Assembly (NCBI RefSeq): GCF_032075065.1
Contig: NZ_DAMAZC010000068.1
Coordinates: forward strand, 1 to 19,129
Direction of reading: 5' to 3'
Source: Atlantibacter sp032075065
GTDB taxonomy: Bacteria; Pseudomonadota; Gammaproteobacteria; Enterobacterales; Enterobacteriaceae
Length of the DNA stretch: 19,129 nucleotides
Each line of letters opens with the position of its first letter. Positions within the stretch are counted from its first letter, which is position 1. The notes under the pieces were generated by a model. It saw nothing but the letters and a program-made list of their open reading frames with translations. It was not told where the DNA came from and did no database searches. This document shows, piece after piece, positions 7,562-13,425 of this stretch. A program made the translations under genes and the position numbers.

Positions 7562-9132
7562 CAGGGCGTTACCGGCTTGATCTGTTCAAACGGAATATCT
7601 GAGGACATCGGCGCGAAGGGCAGCGTGCCCCACTGCGGCTGGGAAACGGTCATCAGGGAAGCGTAGCTCAGCGGCAGATAGACCGCGCTTTGATGCAGGC
7701 GAGTCAGCACGTCGCGGTACAGCGCTTTACGCTGGGTTTCATCGGTGCCGGTAAGGATTTGGCCGATTTCCGCGTCGATTTGCGCCTTATCCGGCAGGCC
7801 GAGCTGGGCCTGATAATCGGCGTGGGACGGGACGCGCATTGAACTCATAAAGGCATGCGGATCGAACGGCGCACCCCAGGTGCTGTTGAAAATCATATCG
7901 AAGCGGCCATCGCGCTGGCGGGCGTCAATGCTGCTTTCTTCTTCGCCCACCAGTTTTACGTCCACGCCCACCTGGCGCAGGTTGGCCTGAATCACTTCCG
8001 CCATCGATTTATTCAGCGCGTCGGTGCCGATAAACGCCAGCTCCAGATGCAGCGGCTGGCCCGCTTTTTCGCGGATCTGCTGGCCGGCAGGCAATGTCCA
8101 ACCGGCGTTTTCCAGCAGCGATTTCGCCTTTTCGGGGTCGTAGTGGCGCGGCGTCAGGCCAATATTGGCGTAGGGCACGCTCGGGGCGAACAGCGTATCC
8201 GCCACCTGTTGAGTGCCGTACAGCACGCTGTTGATTAACGTCTTTTTATCCACCGCATAGTTCAGCGCTTCCCGCACCGCCTGCTCGCGGGTAGGGGATT
8301 TCGCGGAATTAAGCGCCAGCATCACGGTTTCCACCGGGGCGGAAAGCTGGGTTTTCCACTGTGGGTTATGGCTGAAGCGCTCGAAGGTGTCCAGCGGAAG
8401 CAGCCCTTCGTCGCCGTACATCAGGTCGATTTCGCCAGTTTCAAACGCCACCGCGCGGCTGGTGGGGTCGGCAATCACTTTGATGGTGACTTTATCCAGC
8501 GCCGGTTTGTTTCCCCAGTAACGGTCGTTGCGCACAAACACATCGTACTGATTAAGTTTGCTTTCCTGGAGCACCCACGGCCCGGTGCCAATTGGCGCGA
8601 GAATGCCGTCTTTGGTTCCGCCCTGTTTAAACTGCGACGGCGCGATAAAGCGGAACGGACGCGGCAGCGCCAGCTCTTGCAGGAACGGGTAATAAGCGTC
8701 TTTCAACTCGATTTGCAGACGGTGTTCATCCAGCGCTTTCACGCCGACGATCTGGTTCGCCAGCTCCAGCCAGGCGTGGCGAGGGCGATTATCCAGCACC
8801 GCGCGGAAGTTGGCTTCGGCGGCCTGGGCGTTAAAGGGTTCACCGTTGGAAAACGTCACGTTTTCGCGCAGGGTGAAAATCCACTGCTTGCCGTCGGCGG
8901 AATGCGTCCAGGACGTGGCCAACCACGGCGCGATGCTGCCGTCGGCCTGATATTTTACCAGGGATTCGTACACCATACTCTGGGCGAACATTTGATTTGG
9001 CGTATATAAGTGGGGATTCAACGGCCCCACGTTTACCGGCCAGGCGGTGGTGATTTCCTGCGGTGTCGCAGCGCCAGCCATCAATGAAACACACGCCAGC
9101 AATACCGTTAAACAGCGCCGTAAAGTGAACAA
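7561..9132 (-). CDS. nikA: Periplasmic nickel-binding protein NikA
   Basis: NikA captures Ni(II), in E. coli as a nickel-histidine or chelator complex, and hands it to NikBC. The frame is open to ATG 9222, but that start would add 30 residues without homology and run into the operator. TTG at 9132-9130 has AAGGAG 6 bases upstream and gives 523 residues against 524 in E. coli, with a normal signal peptide (FTLRRCLTVLLACVSLMAGA, then ATPQEITTAWPVNVGPLNPH). The nickel-site segment is conserved, including the Trp of TWGAP and the His of RVPSH (Trp398 and His416 in mature E. coli numbering). Tyr402 appears to be replaced by Phe. The chosen TTG start is an inference but well supported. Confidence 0.94.
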   Translation of the reverse strand: MFTLRRCLTVLLACVSLMAGAATPQEITTAWPVNVGPLNPHLYTPNQMFAQSMVYESLVKYQADGSIAPWLATSWTHSADGKQWIFTLRENVTFSNGEPFNAQAAEANFRAVLDNRPRHAWLELANQIVGVKALDEHRLQIELKDAYYPFLQELALPRPFRFIAPSQFKQGGTKDGILAPIGTGPWVLQESKLNQYDVFVRNDRYWGNKPALDKVTIKVIADPTSRAVAFETGEIDLMYGDEGLLPLDTFERFSHNPQWKTQLSAPVETVMLALNSAKSPTREQAVREALNYAVDKKTLINSVLYGTQQVADTLFAPSVPYANIGLTPRHYDPEKAKSLLENAGWTLPAGQQIREKAGQPLHLELAFIGTDALNKSMAEVIQANLRQVGVDVKLVGEEESSIDARQRDGRFDMIFNSTWGAPFDPHAFMSSMRVPSHADYQAQLGLPDKAQIDAEIGQILTGTDETQRKALYRDVLTRLHQSAVYLPLSYASLMTVSQPQWGTLPFAPMSSDIPFEQIKPVTP

Positions 9133-9173
9133 AGGACTACTCCTTGCGGAATAAGGGGGAGGACCCAAAATGA

Positions 9174-9201
9174 GTATGATGATTTTATGAAAACTGCATA
9201 C
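9174..9201 (-). promoter_or_regulatory. NikR operator of the nik operon
   Basis: GTATGA (9174-9179), a 16-base spacer, and GCATAC (9196-9201) match the E. coli NikR operator GTATGA-N16-TCATAC in 11 of 12 half-site bases at exact spacing. It lies 41 bases upstream of the nikA TTG and covers a -10-like TAAAAT (9187-9182, minus strand), so nickel-loaded NikR bound here would block transcription. Confidence 0.9.
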
Positions 9202-9208
9202 GCGGGCG

Positions 9209-9222
9209 TTGTTCTGGATCAA
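9209..9222 (-). promoter_or_regulatory. FNR box activating nikABCDE
   Basis: On the minus strand the site is TTGAT-CCAG-AACAA, matching the FNR consensus TTGAT-N4-ATCAA in 9 of 10 positions. Its centre (9215.5) is about 41 bases upstream of the start implied by the TAAAAT -10 box, the position of class II FNR activation. This fits anaerobic nickel uptake for hydrogenases. Confidence 0.8.
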
Positions 9223-9309
9223 CCTTAAGCAAACTGATAATTAGTCGGCGTTTTAAGCGGCAAATCATCAGTTTTTTATATTTATTTGGTGGTTTTTTGA
9301 TATCCCTGG

Positions 9310-9373
9310 TTTACACAGGCCATCGTTCGCGGCTTAATAACCGCGTTTTCATTCACAGTTAACAGGTCTGTTA
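9310..9373 (+). promoter_or_regulatory. Putative promoter and operator dyad of the transglutaminase-merTP operon
   Basis: A weak sigma-70-like pair, TTTACA (9310-9315) and CTTAAT (9333-9338) with 17-base spacing, is followed by the dyad TAACAG-GT-CTGTTA (9360-9373). A small hairpin CGCGG/CCGCG (9328-9345) followed by TTTT overlaps the -10 and could instead be an attenuator. A 36-codon open frame (9377-9487) follows but has no clear ribosome site. Otherwise I see nothing certain between the FNR box and the gene at 9490. Confidence 0.3.
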
Positions 9374-9489
9374 TTGATGAATAGTTATCGACCCGCCTTT
9401 CTCCGCCAGTCTCTGTCTGCTGTGATGATCCTCTGCGGTTTTGGCCCGCGCTGCCGCCGCTTCACTCTCATCAAAAAAGACAAATAACT

Positions 9490-10632
9490 ATGCAACGTCG
9501 ACAATTCCTCAAAAATAGTGTGCTGCTTTCCGCTGCCGGTTTAGTTGGCCCTTCGGTTGTCAGCCAGACGGTCCGGGCTGCCGAACCTGCCGCCGCGCCG
9601 GTTGCGCGCCGCCGTTTTGTGCTCTCGCAAACCTATAAGTTGAACCCGCCGCAGGGCTCCAGCGGCGTGGTCAAGCTGTGGATCCCGCTGCCGGTGGATA
9701 CCGCGTTTCAGCAGATGACTAACCTGACCTTCAGCGGCAACTATCAGCAGGCGTACATCACCACCAATAATACTTACGGCGCGAAAACGCTGTTCGCCAG
9801 TTGGCCGAAATCTGAAGGCGATTTGCAGATGCAGGTGGATATTGAAATCGAAACCGCCGACTGGGAACCGCTGAAGCACGATGCGCTGAAAACCTGGCAG
9901 GCGCCGGAGCAAATTATTTATCCGCTGGACGTGAAGCCTTATCTGCTGCCAACCGCTCATACGCCGGTTGACGGCCAGGTCCGGGAAACTGCGCAGAAAA
10001 TTACCAACGGCGAGCAGGATCCGCTGAAAAAAGCGCGCCTGATTTACGAGTGGGTCAGCCGGAACATGGAGCGCGACAACGACGTTATCGGCTGCGGTAC
10101 TGGCGATGTGGCGGCGATCCTGAAAAGCGGCAAACTCAGCGGCAAATGCACCGACATGAGCTCGGTGTTTGTGGCCCTGGCGCGCGCCAGCGGCATTCCT
10201 GCGCGCGAGCTGTTCGGCATCCGCCTGGGGAAAGCCACTAAGCTGGAGCGCTACTCGAAAAGCGCTTTCGGCAAAGCCGACGAGCAGGGCGTAGCAGACG
10301 TCAGCGGCGGCCAGCACTGCCGTGCGGAATTTTATCTGGCGGGTTACGGCTGGCTGCCGTGCGATCCGGCGGACGTCACCAAAATGCGCCTGGCGGAGAA
10401 AAAATCCCATCAGGATGCCGATGTGCAGGCGGTGAACACCTATCTGTTCGGCAACTGGGAAATGAACTGGGTCGGCTTTAACTACGGGCGCGACTTTGAG
10501 CTTTACCCGGCGGCAGAGCAGGGCGCGATGAACAACTTTGGCTATCCGTATGCCGAAGTCGATGGCGACCCGATTAACTTCTACGATCCGAAAGTATTTT
10601 CTTATCGCTATGTCTCAACCGAACAGCGCTAA
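9490..10632 (+). CDS. Tat-exported transglutaminase-like (papain-fold) protein
   Basis: The 380-residue protein begins QRRQFLKNSVLLSAAGLVG, a twin-arginine signal (RRxFLK), with likely cleavage near VRA-AEP around residue 31, so it is probably exported folded to the periplasm. The transglutaminase core is visible: Cys220 in SGKCTDMSSVFVALARASGIPAR, His276 in SGGQHCRAEFYL and Asp292 in WLPCDPAD, the usual Cys-His-Asp order. Such domains occur in peptidases and amide-modifying enzymes as well as true transglutaminases; the substrate is unknown. The N-terminal 200 residues look like a beta-rich domain that I cannot name. It overlaps the MerT-like gene by 23 bases, heads the operon and is divergent from nikA, which suggests a link with metal handling, an inference only. 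The ribosome site before ATG 9490 is weak. Confidence 0.85.
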   Translation: MQRRQFLKNSVLLSAAGLVGPSVVSQTVRAAEPAAAPVARRRFVLSQTYKLNPPQGSSGVVKLWIPLPVDTAFQQMTNLTFSGNYQQAYITTNNTYGAKTLFASWPKSEGDLQMQVDIEIETADWEPLKHDALKTWQAPEQIIYPLDVKPYLLPTAHTPVDGQVRETAQKITNGEQDPLKKARLIYEWVSRNMERDNDVIGCGTGDVAAILKSGKLSGKCTDMSSVFVALARASGIPARELFGIRLGKATKLERYSKSAFGKADEQGVADVSGGQHCRAEFYLAGYGWLPCDPADVTKMRLAEKKSHQDADVQAVNTYLFGNWEMNWVGFNYGRDFELYPAAEQGAMNNFGYPYAEVDGDPINFYDPKVFSYRYVSTEQR

Positions 10633-10966
10633 AAGCGCGGGCGTGACGCTTCTGACGGCAGCTGCGGCTGCCGTTACCGCCGGGCTGTGCTGCATCGGCC
10701 CGCTGCTGTATCTGCTGTTCGGCATCTCGGCGGCGGGGTTTGCCGGGCTGGCGAAGTTGGAGTTTCTGCGCATCCCAATGATCGTCATTTCTCTCGGGCT
10801 TCTCGCGCGCGGCTTCTGGCGGCTCTGGTTTTCGAAAAGAATGTGGTGTACCGGGCGGCTGACCCTGGGCCAGATGCGTTTGCTGTACTGTCTGGCGCTG
10901 CCGTTGATGCTGCTGATCCTGTTCTATCCGACGGTGGTCGGCTGGTTTTATGAGGTATTTGAATGA
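10610..10966 (+). CDS. MerT-like inner membrane metal transport protein
   Basis: The 118-residue protein has about three membrane helices (residues 12-47, 54-74 and 89-115), as in the mercuric ion permease MerT. A vicinal pair Cys27-Cys28 lies in the first helix within GLCCIGPLL, the MerT position that takes metal from MerP; single Cys80 and Cys94 follow the second helix, where MerT has a second cysteine pair, here more widely spaced. The start ATG 10610 lies inside the preceding gene (23-base overlap) and has no strong ribosome site; GTG 10643 is an alternative that would shorten the first helix region. There is no merR, merA or other mercury resistance gene nearby, so the metal may be nickel, copper or another ion rather than mercury. 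Confidence 0.8.
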   Translation: MSQPNSAKSAGVTLLTAAAAAVTAGLCCIGPLLYLLFGISAAGFAGLAKLEFLRIPMIVISLGLLARGFWRLWFSKRMWCTGRLTLGQMRLLYCLALPLMLLILFYPTVVGWFYEVFE

Positions 10967-11247
10967 AACGACTCGCGCTTGCCGCTTGCCTGATGCTGCC
11001 CCTGTGGGCGCAGGCGGAAAATGAAAAAGTGGTGCTGGATGTGGAAAACATGACCTGTTCGCTGTGCGTGATCTCGGTTAATCAGGCGCTACGGGAAACC
11101 GACGGGGTGATTAAAGCCAAATCGTCCCTGAAAACCCGCCAGACTGAAGTGATCGTCCCGGCGGGGTTCCCTACCGAGACGCTGCTGAAGGCGGTGGCCA
11201 AAACCGGCTATACCGCGACGGTGAATCACACACAAGCGCAACAGTAA
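10963..11247 (+). CDS. MerP-like periplasmic heavy-metal-associated (HMA) protein
   Basis: The 94-residue protein has a signal peptide (MKRLALAACLMLPLWAQA, likely cleaved after residue 18) and one HMA ferredoxin-like domain. The metal-binding loop is MTCSLC (Cys32, Cys35), followed by V-I-S-V-N-Q-A-L, and later LLKAVAKTGYTA, which closely parallels MerP (GMTCSAC ... LTKATADAGYP). By analogy it binds a soft metal in the periplasm and passes it to the Cys pair of the MerT-like partner. It overlaps that gene by four bases (ATGA) and has GAGG 7 bases upstream of its ATG. The conserved Gly of GMTC is Asn here, a small departure. A lipoprotein reading (LAAC at residue 9) is unlikely because the Cys would be too early. 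Confidence 0.85.
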   Translation: MKRLALAACLMLPLWAQAENEKVVLDVENMTCSLCVISVNQALRETDGVIKAKSSLKTRQTEVIVPAGFPTETLLKAVAKTGYTATVNHTQAQQ

Positions 11248-11264
11248 CCGGGGCATCCCGGTTA
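11245..11264. terminator. Hairpin between the convergent merP-like and LuxR-type genes
   Basis: TAACCGGG (11245-11252) pairs with CCCGGTTA (11257-11264) around loop GCAT. Its arms contain the stop codons of both convergent genes. The T-runs are poor, so it is probably a compact shared terminator of modest strength. Confidence 0.55.
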
Positions 11265-11882
11265 TTCGCCGACGTGCTTAATAATGGACTGTTTTACCCG
11301 CTGGATTTGCAGAAACTTCATCAGCTGATGGTCATTTTTAAGCTGGAATTTGCGCATCAGCGAGTGTTTATGGGCAAACACCGATTTGCTGTTGAGCGCC
11401 AGTTTCCCGGCAATATGCCTGACCGAGCACCCCTCGATAAATGAAGCGGCGACCCGTTTTTGTTGAGACGTCATGGTGCGGTGTTTGCAGCCGTAGCAAT
11501 GCGGCTTACGCGCTTTCTCCGCGCCGGTTTGCAACCTTTCCCACGCCTGGCTTAGGGTTTGACGAATGTTTTCCGTCCCGGCTTTACGGCTGATGACTAT
11601 CCGGTCATTGGCACAGAGCGGCAGAGGATAATGATCCGCCATATCCTCATCGTCTATCAGACCGATCATCAGACTGGGTTTACGGTAATAGAGGGCGGGA
11701 TAACACAAAAAGGCCTCACCAGGGCGTAATGACTGAATAATAATATCTGCCGTTGCCACCGTGGATTTATTGATTTCTCTGGAATAGCTGGGCTTATGGC
11801 CTTGATGGCGAAAAATTTCATTCAGTAAATGCGTTAAGCCAGCATAAAACAGAGCATCATTTTCGTTAATAATGATATGCAT
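11262..11882 (-). CDS. LuxR-type regulator with degenerate receiver domain, FimZ-position
   Basis: The 206-residue protein ends in a LuxR/FixJ helix-turn-helix (residues 137-195: MTSQQKRVAASFIEGCSVRHIAGKLALNSKSVFAHKHSLMRKF), so it binds DNA. The N-terminus resembles a response-regulator receiver (IIINENDALFYAG; ADIIIQSLRPG; IVISRKAG) as in FimZ, but the phospho-acceptor Asp is replaced by Ser51, so it cannot be phosphorylated in the usual way. The linker has an unusual HCYGCKH (residues 128-134). It is the last gene of the fimbrial cluster, 45 bases after the minor pilin, the position that fimZ holds behind sfmACDHF in E. coli, and it probably regulates fimbriae or motility. AAGGA stands 9 bases before the ATG. 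Confidence 0.85.
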   Translation of the reverse strand: MHIIINENDALFYAGLTHLLNEIFRHQGHKPSYSREINKSTVATADIIIQSLRPGEAFLCYPALYYRKPSLMIGLIDDEDMADHYPLPLCANDRIVISRKAGTENIRQTLSQAWERLQTGAEKARKPHCYGCKHRTMTSQQKRVAASFIEGCSVRHIAGKLALNSKSVFAHKHSLMRKFQLKNDHQLMKFLQIQRVKQSIIKHVGE

Positions 11883-11927
11883 AATATAAAATCCTTTGAA
11901 TGCAGGAAGGTAATTTCAGCCGGTATG

Positions 11928-12449
11928 TCATTGCCATGTAAGGGTAATAACAACAACGCTATTCACTGTGCCGGGAGTGGCTTTTCCATATTTACTGAAA
12001 GCCCTGGCGAGAAAATAAAATGTTGCCTGGCGATTAATAATATTTCCCGTCAGGGTTTTATTATTTCCTAACGGGCCGCCCTGCATATTCAATAACTGTA
12101 CGGCGACGTTTTTTGCCGTCCCGCTGTTTTTATAGGAATCTTCAGGTTGGCTGTCATCGGCAGGGCCATTGAATCGCAGGGTGGTTTGCACTGTGCCGGC
12201 GGGGCAGTTGATGACGCTGAAATTAAACATCACAAACGGTGAACCCGAGCCGGGCATATACATAGACGAGGCGCGTATACCCTGTGGACCAAACAAATCG
12301 ACGACCTGTTCAACGCTGGCGCTGTCAACCTGGCAGGGTGCGGCAACCACCTTGCCGTTAACATACATCGTAACGGGATCGGCAGCCTGAGCCCCGCCGG
12401 TAATAAATATTTGCGCCAGGGCAATTAGCCCATATATTCGTTTAATCAT
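11928..12449 (-). CDS. Minor fimbrial subunit (FimA-type pilin, SfmF-like position)
   Basis: The 173-residue protein has a signal peptide (MIKRIYGLIALAQIFITGGAQA) and a single pilin domain. Cys39 in AAPCQVDSASVEQVVDLF and Cys81 in SVINCPAGTVQTTLRF form the conserved pilin disulphide, and the protein ends with the alternating strand VNSVVVITLTWQ recognised by the chaperone. An N-terminal segment DPVTMYVNGKV would serve as donor strand. It follows the adhesin by 12 bases and is probably an adaptor or minor pilin that joins adhesin to shaft. Confidence 0.87.
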   Translation of the reverse strand: MIKRIYGLIALAQIFITGGAQAADPVTMYVNGKVVAAPCQVDSASVEQVVDLFGPQGIRASSMYMPGSGSPFVMFNFSVINCPAGTVQTTLRFNGPADDSQPEDSYKNSGTAKNVAVQLLNMQGGPLGNNKTLTGNIINRQATFYFLARAFSKYGKATPGTVNSVVVITLTWQ

Positions 12450-12461
12450 CGGCTTTGCTCT

Positions 12462-13400
12462 CTATTGATAGGTAATTTCCAGCGTCGCCGTGGCGCTGGC
12501 GTCGCCCGCTTTAACCACCGGCTTGGTCTGGTAATAGCGGGCAACCAGTGGGAACGTCTCCTGGCCGCCTGGCGACTGTTTTAAAACCATCCGGTTATTC
12601 AGCCGTAGCGCGCTGCCGTTATATAAAAACTGCACACCCACGCCGTCAGCGACGTAAGGGCGGCCCTGGCCGCTTATTGCCAACACGCTGTCATCTGAAG
12701 TAGCGTCCGGATTTTGCATGCCCTTTAATTCAATATTGATATTGGCCCCAGGGTCGCAATTCAGACCAATATTCTGGGTATCGGAACGATCGGGAATAAA
12801 GCCGGCCTGTGTGCCGAACTCCTGGGCGCTTAGCGTGCCGAGATTAAAATTGACCGACTGAGTGGTAAGGGAACAGCTCAGAACATTAATAGTGGTTTCA
12901 CTATCCAGAGAGAGATCGAGAAAGGTTTGCGAATTATCGCCGAACCAGCCATAAACAATCTGGCCTGCCGCTAATTTACCGGGCATGATTTTGCCGGTTT
13001 TGTACAGCACCACGTTATATTCATTCGGCCAGGTATAGCGTATGACCCCGGGAGCGGAAGAGGTGATCGACCACCACTGGGGAACGTTGACGACCTGAAT
13101 CCCGACGCCGCTCAGATTGGTGTTATAGACCCCGGGCATTGATGACGGGGTTGCTGATAAATAGGTGATATTCGCCCGCGCTTCGCAATATTGCCGGTCA
13201 GTTGGCGAATATGCAGAAACCACAGCGTTGCCGGGCGTGGTGAACCGGCCTATCTCACTGTTGTTTGGCGCATCGCGCTGTACGTTGATGGTCCCCAGCG
13301 ACACGGTCTGGATAATCGCCTGCTGGACGGTGCAGTCCGCCGACGCATTAAATGCGCCAGCGCTAATCACCAGTAGAATCAGATAATGAATAATGCGCAT
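12462..13400 (-). CDS. Fimbrial tip adhesin, two-domain
   Basis: The 312-residue protein is about twice the length of a pilin. After a signal peptide ending near FNASA (residue 21), an N-terminal domain (about 22-170) contains Cys23 and Cys72. A C-terminal pilin domain (about 175-312) contains Cys176 and Cys215 in NVLSCSLTTQSVNFNLGTLSA and NIGLNCDPGANINIELKG, and ends with ATLEITYQ. This two-domain plan is that of FimH/SfmH-type adhesins, in which the first domain binds the receptor. The ligand cannot be predicted. It is 25 bases downstream of the usher. VSLGTINVQRDAP near the N-terminus is a segment I associate with fimbrial proteins of this group. Confidence 0.86.
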   Translation of the reverse strand: MRIIHYLILLVISAGAFNASADCTVQQAIIQTVSLGTINVQRDAPNNSEIGRFTTPGNAVVSAYSPTDRQYCEARANITYLSATPSSMPGVYNTNLSGVGIQVVNVPQWWSITSSAPGVIRYTWPNEYNVVLYKTGKIMPGKLAAGQIVYGWFGDNSQTFLDLSLDSETTINVLSCSLTTQSVNFNLGTLSAQEFGTQAGFIPDRSDTQNIGLNCDPGANINIELKGMQNPDATSDDSVLAISGQGRPYVADGVGVQFLYNGSALRLNNRMVLKQSPGGQETFPLVARYYQTKPVVKAGDASATATLEITYQ

Positions 13401-13425
13401 TGCTTTTTACTCTCCGGTATCACGC

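Noticed and set aside
9133..9222. NikA could start at ATG 9222.
   Set aside because: The extra 30 residues have no match to NikA, precede a normal signal peptide and would be encoded across the NikR operator, up to the FNR box.
10610..11247. merTP-like pair as part of a mercury resistance operon or transposon.
   Set aside because: No merR, merA, merC, transposase or terminal repeats are seen, and the genes are co-transcribed with a chromosomal-type exported enzyme.
11877..12071. Open frame on the plus strand between the LuxR-type gene and the minor pilin.
   Set aside because: Most of it is the antisense of the pilin coding region; no ribosome site or family resemblance.
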